A DNA stretch of 64,000 bases. Origin: Streptomyces werraensis. Its GTDB lineage: Bacteria; Actinomycetota; Actinomycetes; Streptomycetales; Streptomycetaceae. The stretch lies in assembly GCA_014656175.1 (NCBI GenBank), contig BNBX01000014.1, forward strand, positions 62,001-126,000, read 5' to 3'. The notes beneath the pieces are model-generated. The model saw nothing but the letters and a program-made list of their open reading frames with translations. It ran no database searches and was not told where the DNA came from. Shown here in pieces: positions 1 to 7,762 of this stretch (positions within the stretch are counted from its first letter, which is position 1; every line of letters begins with the position of its first letter). The position numbers and the translations under genes were made by a program.

Positions 1-330
1 GAGGCCAGGCAGGACGGACCGCCGCGACCGATCGGTCCTGGCGGCTCGCCTGGAGAGGCCGGGCACGACGGCTCGGTGCGGCCGACTGGCTCCGGCGGCC
101 CGCTGGGCGAGGCCTGGCAGGACGGACCGCCGCGACCGATCGGTCCCGGCGGCTTGCCTGGAGAGGCCGGGCACGACGGCTCGGTGCGGCCGACTGGCTC
201 CGGCGGCCCGCCGGGCGAGGTCCGGCATGACGGCCCACCCCGTCTGACCGGCCGGGGCATCCTCTCCGGAGTCACCGGGCGCGACGGCCCACCCCCACCG
301 ACCGACCATGGCGGCCTCCTCGGCCGGGTC
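1..330 (+). repeat. In-frame 54/108-bp tandem repeat inside dprA
   Basis: The sequence repeats with a 108-bp period: positions 10 onward match positions 118 onward almost exactly. Each 108-bp unit is itself two diverged 54-bp halves. In translation this gives about six 18-residue units of pattern (Q/H/R)DGppRPxGxGGxxGExx. The first four are near-identical in alternate pairs, and the last two are degenerate and grade into the conserved DprA N-terminus. The period is a multiple of three, so copy-number change would keep the frame. The array runs off the left edge, so its total length is unknown. Confidence 0.9.
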
Positions 331-1446
331 TTCCTCACCCGTGTCATCGAACCCGGCGACGAGACCGGCGGGCGCTGGGTGCGGGAGCTCGGGGTGGACC
401 GTGTGGTGCGGCGGCTGAGGCAGCGCGGGGAGCCCCTGCCGGGCGTCAGCCGGAAGCGGTGGGCCGGGCTGCTGGCGCGGGCCGAGCGGGCCGACCCGCG
501 TCGGGACCTCGCCGTCGCGCAGGCCACGGGCGTGCGGTTCGTGTGCCCCGGGGACGCCGAGTGGCCCGGCCAGCTCGACGACCTCGGGGACACCCGCCCG
601 CTCGGCCTCTGGGTGCGCGGCACCGCGGACCTGCGGCTCTGGGCGCTGCGCTCGGTCGCCCTCGTGGGCGCCCGCGCCTGCACCGAGTACGGCGCGTTCA
701 TGGCCGCCACCCTCGCGGCCGGGCTCGCCGAGAAGGGGTGGATCGTCGTCTCCGGCGGCGCCTACGGCATCGACGGCGCCGCCCACCGCGGAGCGCTCGG
801 CGCGGGCGGCGCGACCGTCGCCGTACTGGCCTGCGGGGTGGACCGCCCCTACCCGCGCGGACACGCCGGACTGATCGGCCGGATCGCGGAACAGGGAATC
901 GTGGTCGGCGAGTTGCCGCCGGGCGAGCATCCGACGCCCAGCCGCTTCATCCTCCGCAACCGCGTGATCGCCGCCCTTACCCGGGGCACGGTCGTCGTCG
1001 AGGCGGCCCACCGCAGCGGTTCCCTGGCGACCGCCCGTGCCGCCCGCCGCCTCGGACGCCACACGATGGGAGTACCGGGCCCGGCCACCAGCGGCCTCTC
1101 CGCCGGCGTGCACGAACTGCTCCGGCAGGACGCCGTCCTCGTCACCGATGCCGACGAGATCGTCGAACTGGTCGGCGACATGGGCGAGCTCGCCCCTGAG
1201 CGCAGGGGACCCGTCCTGCCCCGCGACCTGCTGGACCCGGCGGTCCGCCAGGTCCTCGCCGCGCTGCCGGCCCGCAAGGCGGCCCACCCGGACGCCATCG
1301 CCCGCACGGCGCAGACCACCCCGGACGACGCGATCGCGAAACTGTACGAACTCCGAGCGCTTGGTTACGTCGAACGACACGGCGACGGATGGAAGTTGAC
1401 GCGCCAGGCGGTGATCTCGGTCCGAGGCGGCGCCGATGTCCGCTGA
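1..1446 (+). CDS. dprA: DNA-processing protein DprA, 5' end outside the window
   Basis: The frame is open from the first base, so the true start lies to the left; 481 codons are visible. DprA/Smf proteins bind ssDNA and load RecA in natural transformation; in Streptomyces the role is unproven. The Rossmann-like DprA core runs from about codon 215 to 390. It includes the VALVGAR motif, SGGAYGIDGAAHRGAL, the FILRNRVIAAL segment and AHRSGSLATA. A winged-helix tail (QTTPDDAIAKLYEL ... GYVERHGDGWKL) ends the protein. The usual N-terminal stretch (LTRVIEPGDE) starts only near codon 112. Before it lie six 18-residue repeats that DprA proteins normally lack. A GTG at 76 sits inside the repeats and is not a credible start. 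whiG follows downstream on the same strand. Confidence 0.93.
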   Translation, partial: EARQDGPPRPIGPGGSPGEAGHDGSVRPTGSGGPLGEAWQDGPPRPIGPGGLPGEAGHDGSVRPTGSGGPPGEVRHDGPPRLTGRGILSGVTGRDGPPPPTDHGGLLGRVFLTRVIEPGDETGGRWVRELGVDRVVRRLRQRGEPLPGVSRKRWAGLLARAERADPRRDLAVAQATGVRFVCPGDAEWPGQLDDLGDTRPLGLWVRGTADLRLWALRSVALVGARACTEYGAFMAATLAAGLAEKGWIVVSGGAYGIDGAAHRGALGAGGATVAVLACGVDRPYPRGHAGLIGRIAEQGIVVGELPPGEHPTPSRFILRNRVIAALTRGTVVVEAAHRSGSLATARAARRLGRHTMGVPGPATSGLSAGVHELLRQDAVLVTDADEIVELVGDMGELAPERRGPVLPRDLLDPAVRQVLAALPARKAAHPDAIARTAQTTPDDAIAKLYELRALGYVERHGDGWKLTRQAVISVRGGADVR

Positions 1447-1732
1447 CGCAGCGTGTTCGGCCGTCCGGGGGAACCCCGACACGCCCTGGAAAATACGTCA
1501 GTTGAGGTATCCGGGTGATCACGCAGAGCGACGGGTGTGCCCCGGCGGGACGGCCCCCGGAACGTATCTGCGCACGACCCGGCCCCCGTTCTTCGCACAC
1601 CGCGACGCCGCAGTCACGCTACGCTCACGAGGGTCCAGCCACGAACAGCCCAGAACAGGCACCAGAACAGACATCGGACAGACCACGCACCCAGGCAGTA
1701 CCAGCCCACGGCAGAACGGCACTAGGCGACGA
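1447..1732. other. Gap between dprA and whiG, presumed whiG promoter
   Basis: 286 bases without a convincing gene. The whiG frame happens to be open through this stretch back to 1436, but the translated part has no family resemblance and ends in an arginine-rich run just before the whiG ATG. I could not fix a clear promoter; AT-richer spots lie near 1490-1515 and 1615-1625. No terminator hairpin for dprA stood out. Confidence 0.5.
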
Positions 1733-2575
1733 ATGCCCCAGCACACCTCCGGGTCCGACCGGGCGGCGATCCCCCCAGCCGCCCGCGACGGTGGCAGCGT
1801 GCGGCCGCCCGCTCCCTCGACGCTCGACGAGCTGTGGCGGTCGTACAAGGCGACGGGGGACGAACGTTTGCGGGAGCAGCTGATCCTGCACTACTCACCG
1901 CTGGTGAAGTACGTCGCCGGCCGGGTCAGCGTGGGGCTGCCGCCCAACGTCGAACAGGCGGACTTCGTCTCCTCCGGGGTCTTCGGGCTGATCGACGCGA
2001 TCGAGAAGTTCGACGTCGACCGCGAGATCAAGTTCGAGACGTACGCGATCACCCGGATCCGCGGCGCCATGATCGACGAGCTGCGGGCGCTCGACTGGAT
2101 CCCCCGCTCGGTGCGGCAGAAGGCGCGCAACGTGGAGCGCGCCTACGCCACCCTCGAGGCGCGGCTGCGGCGCACCCCGACGGAGAACGAGGTCGCCGCC
2201 GAGATGGGCATCACCGTCGGCGAGCTGCACGCGGTGTTCAGCCAGCTCTCGCTCGCCAACGTCGTCGCCCTGGAGGAGCTGCTGCACGTCGGCGGTGACG
2301 GCGGCGACCAGCTCAGCTTCATGGACACCCTGGAGGACACCGCCGCCGACAACCCGGTGGAGGTCGCCGAGGACCGGGAGCTGCGCCGCTTCCTGGCGCG
2401 GGCCATCAACACCCTGCCCGAGCGCGAGAAGACAGTGGTCACGCTGTACTACTACGAGGGCCTGACCCTGGCCGAGATCGGCAACGTCCTGGGCGTGACC
2501 GAGAGCCGGGTGAGCCAGATCCACACCAAGTCGGTGCTCCAGCTGCGCGCCAAGCTGGCCGGTTTCGGCCGCTGA
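1733..2575 (+). CDS. whiG: Sporulation sigma factor WhiG (FliA/sigma-28 family)
   Basis: RNA polymerase sigma factor that commits aerial hyphae to sporulation in Streptomyces. I chose the ATG at 1733 (MPQHTSGSDR) because it gives 280 aa, the known WhiG length. Region 2 contains ILHYSPLVKYVAGRV and FGLIDAIEKFD, followed by KFETYAITRIRGAMIDELR. Region 3 contains RRTPTENEVAAEMGI. Region 4 has the helix-turn-helix LTLAEIGNVLGVTESRVSQIH. Known WhiG biology: activity is held in check by the anti-sigma RsiG with c-di-GMP, and targets include whiH and whiI. None of these partners is in the window. The ATG has no strong Shine-Dalgarno sequence. Confidence 0.97.
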   Translation: MPQHTSGSDRAAIPPAARDGGSVRPPAPSTLDELWRSYKATGDERLREQLILHYSPLVKYVAGRVSVGLPPNVEQADFVSSGVFGLIDAIEKFDVDREIKFETYAITRIRGAMIDELRALDWIPRSVRQKARNVERAYATLEARLRRTPTENEVAAEMGITVGELHAVFSQLSLANVVALEELLHVGGDGGDQLSFMDTLEDTAADNPVEVAEDRELRRFLARAINTLPEREKTVVTLYYYEGLTLAEIGNVLGVTESRVSQIHTKSVLQLRAKLAGFGR

Positions 2576-2650
2576 TCCCCGGTCGTGCCCCGGGTGACCG
2601 GTCCGCGAACCCCTGGCCGCGGTGGGCAGAGCGTCCGTAAAGTGGACGAC

Positions 2651-3232
2651 GTGCCAAGGATTCGAGCGGCCTCCGTGGCCGAGCACCGGTCGATGCAGCG
2701 TGCCGCCCTGCTGGACGCGGCACGCTCCCTGCTGTCCGAGGGCGGTACGGAGGCGCTGACCTTCCCGGCCCTCGCCGAGCGCACGGGCCTCGCCCGGTCG
2801 TCGGTGTACGAGTACTTCCGCTCGCGGGCCGCCGTCGTCGAGGAGCTGTGCGAGGCGGACTTCCCCGTCTGGGCGGCCGAGGTCGAGGCGGCGATGGCGG
2901 ACGCCGAGGGCCCCGAGGGCAAGATCGAGGCGTACGTCCGCAAGCAGCTCGAACTGGTGGGGGACCGGCGGCACCGCGCGGTCGTCGCGATCTCCGCGAG
3001 CGAACTCGACGCCGGTGCCCGGGAGAAGATCCGCGCCGCTCACGGCGGACTCGTCGCGATGATCGTCCAGGCACTCGCCGAACTGGGGCACGCCGAGCCG
3101 CGCCTCACCGCCATGCTGCTCCAGGGAGTGGTCGACGCGGCCGTGCGCCGCATCGAGCTGGGAGCGGCCGAGCGTCCCGACGTGATCGTCCGGGCGGCGG
3201 TCTCCCTGGCGCTGGTCGGCGTCCGGGGCTGA
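2651..3232 (+). CDS. TetR/AcrR family transcriptional regulator
   Basis: 193 aa if started at GTG 2651, which gives a short N-terminus before the DNA-binding domain. The TetR helix-turn-helix is clear: RAALLDAARSLLSEGG, ALTFPALAERTGLARSSVYEYFRSRAAVVEEL. The rest is a helical ligand/dimerisation domain with no recognisable ligand class. A -10-like TAAAGT ends 8 bases before the GTG and no ribosome-binding site is visible, so the message may be leaderless. It lies 75 bases downstream of whiG on the same strand and converges with the M23 gene. The target is unknown. Confidence 0.85.
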   Translation: MPRIRAASVAEHRSMQRAALLDAARSLLSEGGTEALTFPALAERTGLARSSVYEYFRSRAAVVEELCEADFPVWAAEVEAAMADAEGPEGKIEAYVRKQLELVGDRRHRAVVAISASELDAGAREKIRAAHGGLVAMIVQALAELGHAEPRLTAMLLQGVVDAAVRRIELGAAERPDVIVRAAVSLALVGVRG

Positions 3233-3279
3233 AGCGGCCTCCCCGCCCGGGCGTCCCCGCCCTCCGTGTCCCCGCCCTC

Positions 3280-3966
3280 TCAGGGCAACGGCACCCCGAG
3301 CACCGGCAGGAGCCGGGACGGACCCCGGTGGAGCAGCCACGGAGGCAGCAGGGAGAGCGGGTCCAGGTAGGTCCCGCCCCGCAGCAGGCCCCAGTGGACG
3401 CAAGGCGCCGTGCAGTGAGAGCCGCCCGTCTCCACCGTGCCGATCACCTCGCCCGCCGTCACCTCCGTGCCCTGGGGCACCGAGGCGCGGACCGGTTCGT
3501 AGGTCGTGCGCAACGGCGGATCCCCGGTGCCGGCGAGCTCGACCGACACGACGCCCTTCCCGGCCACCCGGCCCGCGAAGGACACCCTGCCGTCCGCCAC
3601 CGCACGTACCGGCGCCCCCGGCGGTGCCGCGAGATCGACACCCCGGTGCCCGGGCCCGTAGACGGTCGCCGGCGGTTCCCAGCCGCGCAGCACCTGCGGA
3701 CGCACCCCCACCGGCCACGCTCGTCCGACGGCCGGGACGGCCTCGTCGTCCGCGGCGGGGATCGCCCCCGCAACGGCCGCCGAGGACCCGTTCGCCCCCG
3801 CCGCGAACAACCGTGACGCCGGCGGTGCCAGCAGCGTCGCCACCGTCAGGGCCACCACCAGCACCAGCCGCACACACCGCCTGAACCCTCCGCCCCGCCC
3901 GCGCTCATCAGCCGCTTCGGCCCGCTCACGCCACCCATGTCCCTCGCTCCGTCCCGGTCCTCGCAT
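3280..3966 (-). CDS. Secreted/anchored M23 (LytM-like) protein, degenerate catalytic site
   Basis: 228 aa from the ATG at 3966. A charged cytoplasmic N-terminus is followed by a hydrophobic segment (VRLVLVVALTVATLLAPP, about residues 32-50) serving as signal or anchor. The LytM fold follows: GHRGVDLAAPPGAPVRAVADG carries the H-x3-D zinc motif. The usual C-terminal HxH is replaced by CVHWGLLRGG, so the first His is a Cys, with another Cys five residues upstream. By comparison with LytM peptidases one zinc ligand His remains but the catalytic His is missing. It may therefore bind or regulate peptidoglycan rather than cut it. It is divergent from rpsB. Confidence 0.85.
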   Translation of the reverse strand: MRGPGRSEGHGWRERAEAADERGRGGGFRRCVRLVLVVALTVATLLAPPASRLFAAGANGSSAAVAGAIPAADDEAVPAVGRAWPVGVRPQVLRGWEPPATVYGPGHRGVDLAAPPGAPVRAVADGRVSFAGRVAGKGVVSVELAGTGDPPLRTTYEPVRASVPQGTEVTAGEVIGTVETGGSHCTAPCVHWGLLRGGTYLDPLSLLPPWLLHRGPSRLLPVLGVPLP

Positions 3967-4246
3967 GGCGGAAGCGTCTCCCGGTGACGTGATCTCCGCC
4001 GGGACCTGTGGACGGACGGCCGGGTTGTGGACAACGGCGTCACCCGGCACCCCGCGGGTCCCGTACACTTCTGGTGGCGACCCGGGCCACCGGGTCGACT
4101 TCGCACGCCCCGACATCGGGACCGGTCACGGCCGTGGCCCGGTGTCAGCGCCCCTCGGTCCTTCGTGGCACGGCGCGTCGTGGGCGTCAGGCGCGGGAGC
4201 CGTCCGGCACCCGCGGCACAACCGAGAAATTCAAGGAGATACGGCC
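3967..4246. promoter_or_regulatory. Divergent promoter region, M23 gene / rpsB
   Basis: 280 bases separate the divergent starts. A -10-like TACACT lies at 4064-4069 on the plus strand, about 180 bases before rpsB, without a good -35 at the usual distance. That would leave a long leader, as is common for ribosomal protein operons. A good Shine-Dalgarno (AAGGAG, about 4233-4238) precedes the rpsB ATG. I could not define an S2 autoregulatory structure by eye. Confidence 0.4.
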
Positions 4247-5143
4247 ATGGCCGTCGTCACGATGCGGGAGCTGCTGGAGAGCGGCGTCCACTTCGGTCAC
4301 CAGACCCGTCGTTGGAACCCGAAGATGAAGCGCTTCATCTTCACGGAGCGCAACGGCATCTACATCATCGACCTGCTCCAGTCGCTGTCGTACATCGACC
4401 GCGCCTACGAGTTCGTCAAGGAGACCGTGGCCCACGGCGGCACGGTCATGTTCGTCGGCACGAAGAAGCAGGCGCAGGAGGCCATCGCCGAGCAGGCCAC
4501 CCGCGTCGGCATGCCCTACGTCAACCAGCGCTGGCTGGGCGGCATGCTCACCAACTTCTCGACCGTCTACAAGCGTCTGCAGCGCCTCAAGGAGCTCGAG
4601 CAGATCGACTTCGAGGACGTGGCCGCCTCCGGTCTCACCAAGAAGGAGCTGCTGGTCCTCTCCCGCGAGAAGGCGAAGCTGGAGAAGACCCTCGGCGGTA
4701 TCCGCGAGATGCAGAAGGTGCCCAGCGCCGTCTGGATCGTGGACACCAAGAAGGAGCACATCGCGGTCGGCGAGGCCCGGAAGCTCAACATCCCGGTCGT
4801 CGCCATCCTCGACACCAACTGCGACCCCGACGAGGTCGACTACAAGATCCCGGGCAACGACGACGCGATCCGCTCCGTCACCCTGCTCACCCGCGTGATC
4901 GCCGACGCCGTCGCCGAGGGCCTCATCGCCCGTAGCGGTGGCGCCGAGGGCAAGGGCGAGAAGGCCGCCGGCGAGCCGCTGGCCGAGTGGGAGCGCGACC
5001 TGCTCGAGGGTGAGAAGAAGGCCGAGGAGGCCGCTCCGGCCGCCGCCGAGGGCGAGAAGCCGGCCGAGGCCCCTGCCGCCGAGGCCCCGCAGGCCGAGGC
5101 CCCTGCCGCCGAGGCCCCGCAGGCCGAGGCCGAGCAGGCCTGA
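4247..5143 (+). CDS. rpsB: 30S ribosomal protein S2
   Basis: 298 aa, starting MAVVTMRELLESGVHFGHQ with AAGGAG about 8 bases upstream. S2 signatures are clear: RRWNPKMKRFIF, QRWLGGMLTNF and the PVVAILDTNCDPDEVDYKIPGNDDA segment. S2 joins the small subunit late and docks near S1 and the Shine-Dalgarno duplex region. Beyond about residue 240 is an Ala/Glu/Pro-rich tail typical of actinobacterial S2. It includes a perfect 36-bp DNA duplication encoding APAAEAPQAE units near the C-terminus. It is the first gene of the rpsB-tsf pair. Confidence 0.98.
   Translation: MAVVTMRELLESGVHFGHQTRRWNPKMKRFIFTERNGIYIIDLLQSLSYIDRAYEFVKETVAHGGTVMFVGTKKQAQEAIAEQATRVGMPYVNQRWLGGMLTNFSTVYKRLQRLKELEQIDFEDVAASGLTKKELLVLSREKAKLEKTLGGIREMQKVPSAVWIVDTKKEHIAVGEARKLNIPVVAILDTNCDPDEVDYKIPGNDDAIRSVTLLTRVIADAVAEGLIARSGGAEGKGEKAAGEPLAEWERDLLEGEKKAEEAAPAAAEGEKPAEAPAAEAPQAEAPAAEAPQAEAEQA
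5062..5133 (+). repeat. 36-bp tandem duplication in the rpsB tail
   Basis: Two identical 36-base copies encode the 12-residue unit AEAPAAEAPQ plus two residues in the disordered C-terminus of S2. The length is a multiple of three, so the frame is kept. This tail is likely to vary in length between strains. Confidence 0.75.
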
Positions 5144-5163
5144 CCGCTCCGTCAGAGCCGATG

Positions 5164-5200
5164 ACGGCGGGAGCGGTGACATGACGTCCGCTCCCGCCGT
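5164..5200 (+). terminator. rpsB-tsf intergenic hairpin (attenuator candidate)
   Basis: Perfect 13-bp stem: 5164-5176 pairs with 5188-5200, leaving an 11-base loop. It sits 20 bases after the rpsB stop and about 100 bases before tsf, with no U-run behind it. That fits a partial terminator or RNA-processing site that lets tsf be expressed at a different level from rpsB. Confidence 0.75.
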
Positions 5201-5297
5201 TCACCCGTAGACCGGCGGTGGCCCGGGACCTGCCCGCGCGGCGGTCCCGCCCCGCCGATCTTCGAACCTCCAGACTTCGAGAAAGATTCACAGACTC

Positions 5298-6134
5298 ATG
5301 GCGAACTACACCGCCGCCGACGTCAAGAAGCTCCGGGAGCTCACCGGCGCCGGCATGATGGACTGCAAGAAGGCGCTGGACGAGGCCGACGGCAACGTCG
5401 AGAAGGCCGTCGAGGCGCTCCGCATCAAGGGCCAGAAGGGCGTCGCCAAGCGCGAGGGCCGCTCCGCCGAGAACGGCGCCGTGGTCTCGGTCATCGCCGA
5501 CGACAACTCCTCCGGTGTCATCGTCGAGCTGAAGTGCGAGACGGACTTCGTCGCCAAGGGCGAGAAGTTCCAGGGCGTCGCCACCGCGATCGCCGAGCAC
5601 GTCGCCAAGACCTCGCCGGCCGACATCGAGGCCCTGCTCGCCTCCGAGATCGAGCCCGGCAAGACCGTCCAGGCGTTCGTGGACGAGGCCAACGCCAACC
5701 TCGGCGAGAAGATCGTCCTGGACCGCTTCGCGCAGTTCGCCGACGGCTACGTGACGGCGTACATGCACCGCACGATGCCCGACCTGCCCCCGCAGATCGG
5801 TGTGCTCGTCGAGCTGGACAAGCCGAACGCCGAGATCGCCAAGGGCGTCGCCCAGCACATCGCCGCCTTCGCGCCGAAGTACCTCTCCAAGGAGGACGTG
5901 CCGGCCGAGGTCGTCGAGTCCGAGCGTCGCATCGCCGAGGAGACCACCCGCGCCGAGGGCAAGCCCGAGGCCGCGATCGGCAAGATCGTCGAGGGTCGCC
6001 TCAACGGCTTCTTCAAGGACGCCACGCTGCTCGGCCAGCCGTACGCGCTCGACAACAAGAAGTCCGTGCAGAAGGTGCTGGACGAGGCCGGTGTCACCCT
6101 GAAGCGCTTCTCGCGCATCAAGGTCGGCATCTGA
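5298..6134 (+). CDS. tsf: Elongation factor Ts
   Basis: 278 aa, the usual actinobacterial length. EF-Ts exchanges GDP for GTP on EF-Tu. The N-terminal module (YTAADVKKLRELTGAGMMDCKKAL) and the TDFVAK contact motif (KCETDFVAKGEKF, about residues 79-91) are intact. The core dimer-like repeats follow, ending KRFSRIKVGI. The start ATG is preceded by a weak GAGAAAG. It lies downstream of rpsB and separated from it by the hairpin at 5164-5200. Confidence 0.98.
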   Translation: MANYTAADVKKLRELTGAGMMDCKKALDEADGNVEKAVEALRIKGQKGVAKREGRSAENGAVVSVIADDNSSGVIVELKCETDFVAKGEKFQGVATAIAEHVAKTSPADIEALLASEIEPGKTVQAFVDEANANLGEKIVLDRFAQFADGYVTAYMHRTMPDLPPQIGVLVELDKPNAEIAKGVAQHIAAFAPKYLSKEDVPAEVVESERRIAEETTRAEGKPEAAIGKIVEGRLNGFFKDATLLGQPYALDNKKSVQKVLDEAGVTLKRFSRIKVGI

Positions 6135-6164
6135 GTCCGCACCGCGACGGGCGCGCGACCCCGA

Positions 6165-6170
6165 TAGGGT
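6165..6170 (+). promoter_or_regulatory. Possible -10 element (TAGGGT) upstream of pyrH
   Basis: TAGGGT is a frequent Streptomyces -10 hexamer. It lies 30 bases after tsf, ahead of the hairpin at 6238-6285 and about 155 bases before pyrH. No clear -35 is visible at 17 +/- 1 bases, so this is weak evidence. Confidence 0.3.
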
Positions 6171-6237
6171 CGACAGCAGTCGTTCGGACACGCGTCCACG
6201 CACGCGCGCGTGCCGGGCGACAGCAGATCTGACGAGG

Positions 6238-6285
6238 AGGCCATTGCCGCATGGGATGCGAACCACGCCCCACCGGCAATGGCCT
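6238..6285 (+). terminator. Large hairpin between tsf and pyrH
   Basis: Perfect 12-bp stem: 6238-6249 pairs with 6274-6285, with a 24-base loop that can form a smaller inner stem. TCTTCG follows. It is probably the tsf terminator. If the TAGGGT at 6165 is a real promoter, it would instead be in the pyrH leader and could attenuate pyrH. Confidence 0.7.
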
Positions 6286-6325
6286 TCTTCGTATGTGCAA
6301 CACGTGAAAGAGGCGGGATTCGACC

Positions 6326-7084
6326 ATGACGACCAAGGCTGAGAAGAGCGACGACGGCAAAGTGCGCGGCCGGTTTCTGCTGAAGCTGTCCGGAGAGGCC
6401 TTCTCCGGTGGCGGAGGCCTGGGCGTCGATCCCGACGTGGTGCACGCCATCGCCCGTGAGATCGCGGCCGTCGTACGGGACGGCGCGCAGATCGCGATCG
6501 TGATCGGCGGCGGCAACTTCTTCCGCGGAGCCGAGCTCCAGGTGCGCGGCATGGACCGCGCCCGCTCCGACTACATGGGCATGCTCGGCACCGTGATGAA
6601 CTGCCTGGCCCTCCAGGACTTCCTGGAGAAGGAGGGCGTCGACTGCCGCGTGCAGACCGCCATCACCATGGGCCAGGTCGCCGAGCCCTACATCCCGCTG
6701 CGCGCCGTGCGCCACCTGGAGAAGGGCCGCGTGGTCATCTTCGGCGCCGGTATGGGCATGCCGTACTTCTCCACCGACACCACCGCCGCGCAGCGCGCCC
6801 TCGAGATCGACGCCGAGGCGCTCCTCATGGGCAAGAACGGTGTCGACGGGGTCTACGACTCCGACCCCAAGACCAACCCCGACGCCGTCAAGTTCGACGC
6901 CCTCGGCTACGGCGAGGTCATCACCCGGAACCTCAAGGTCGCCGACGCCACGGCCGTCACCCTCTGCCGTGACAACAACCTGCCGATCGTCGTGTTCGAA
7001 CTCCTCCAGGAGGGCAACATCGCCCGCGCCGTCAAGGGTGAGAAGATCGGCACGTTGGTGGGCGATCACGCCGGGCACAACTGA
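6326..7084 (+). CDS. pyrH: UMP kinase
   Basis: 252 aa. Hexameric bacterial UMP kinase of the amino-acid-kinase fold, making UDP from UMP and ATP. Motifs: FLLKLSGEAF (phosphate binding), IVIGGGNFFRGAE, ARSDYMGMLGTVMN, the uridine-binding region FGAGMGMPYFSTDTTAAQRA, and KNGVDGVYDSDP. An actinobacterial N-terminal extension of about 15 residues precedes the core. It begins the pyrH-frr-cdsA series of same-strand genes, about 120 bases before frr. Confidence 0.98.
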   Translation: MTTKAEKSDDGKVRGRFLLKLSGEAFSGGGGLGVDPDVVHAIAREIAAVVRDGAQIAIVIGGGNFFRGAELQVRGMDRARSDYMGMLGTVMNCLALQDFLEKEGVDCRVQTAITMGQVAEPYIPLRAVRHLEKGRVVIFGAGMGMPYFSTDTTAAQRALEIDAEALLMGKNGVDGVYDSDPKTNPDAVKFDALGYGEVITRNLKVADATAVTLCRDNNLPIVVFELLQEGNIARAVKGEKIGTLVGDHAGHN

Positions 7085-7204
7085 CCGGGGGATGGACAAT
7101 GTCCTGCCGGTCGTGAACCGTGCAGGAAGAAGACGCGACGCAGCCGGCCGCCGCCCCGACCGAGGACCGCAGCCGGGCCTACTCAAGACACGCAGGAGCA
7201 AGTG

Positions 7205-7762
7205 GTGATCGAAGAGACCCTCCTCGAGGCCGAGGAGAAGATGGAGAAGGCCGTCGTGGTCGCCAAGGAGGACTTCGCCGCGATCCGCACCGGCCGTGCG
7301 CACCCGGCGATGTTCAACAAGATCGTGGCCGACTACTACGGCGCGCCGACGCCGATCAACCAGCTGGCCTCGTTCTCCGTACCCGAGCCGCGCATGGCCG
7401 TGGTGACCCCGTTCGACAAGAGCGCCCTGCGCAACATCGAGCAGGCGATCCGTGACTCCGACCTGGGCGTCAACCCGAGCAACGACGGCAACATCATCCG
7501 GGTGGTGTTCCCCGAGCTGACCGAGGAGCGCCGGCGCGAGTACATCAAGGTCGCCAAGGGCAAGGGCGAGGACGCGAAGATCTCGATCCGCTCCGTGCGC
7601 CGCAAGGCCAAGGAAGCCATCGACAAGCTGATCAAGGACGGCGAGGTCGGCGAGGACGAGGGCCGCCGTGCGGAGAAGGAGCTCGACGACACCACGGCGA
7701 AGTACGTCGCCCAGGTGGACGAGCTTCTGAAGCACAAGGAAGCGGAGCTGCTCGAGGTCTGA
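7205..7762 (+). CDS. frr: Ribosome recycling factor
   Basis: 185 aa from the GTG at 7205. I prefer this over the adjacent GTG at 7202 because AGGAG (7194-7198) is then 6 bases away and the protein has the standard length. RRF splits post-termination ribosomes with EF-G. Typical segments: FAAIRTGRAHPAMFNKI, PEPRMAVVTPFDK, LGVNPSNDGNIIRV and ERRREYIKVAKGK. The stop codon overlaps the cdsA start by one base (TGATG), implying translational coupling. Confidence 0.97.
   Translation: MIEETLLEAEEKMEKAVVVAKEDFAAIRTGRAHPAMFNKIVADYYGAPTPINQLASFSVPEPRMAVVTPFDKSALRNIEQAIRDSDLGVNPSNDGNIIRVVFPELTEERRREYIKVAKGKGEDAKISIRSVRRKAKEAIDKLIKDGEVGEDEGRRAEKELDDTTAKYVAQVDELLKHKEAELLEV

Noticed and set aside
1..330. 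CRISPR-like array
   Set aside because: The repeats are directly adjacent with no unique spacers and are translated in the dprA frame.
76..1446. GTG at 76 as the start of dprA
   Set aside because: It sits within the tandem repeats and the frame is open to the window edge; the identical repeat unit upstream has the same codon, so nothing marks it as a start.
1436..1732. N-terminal extension of whiG (99 residues)
   Set aside because: The extra residues have no sigma-factor similarity and the 280-aa form from 1733 matches the known WhiG length and start.
3966..4116. Upstream extension of the M23 gene
   Set aside because: It overlaps the rpsB promoter region and encodes no signal-like or conserved sequence; the ATG at 3966 directly precedes the basic/hydrophobic N-terminus.
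4321..4342. 22-bp perfect palindrome containing GAAGCGCTTC inside rpsB
   Set aside because: It encodes the conserved S2 segment KMKRFIF and lies in coding sequence far from the sugar locus; codon choice explains it.
6101..6110. GAAGCGCTTC in tsf as a further LacI operator
   Set aside because: Coding sequence of the conserved EF-Ts C-terminus (LKRFSRIK), flanks do not extend the palindrome, no promoter nearby.
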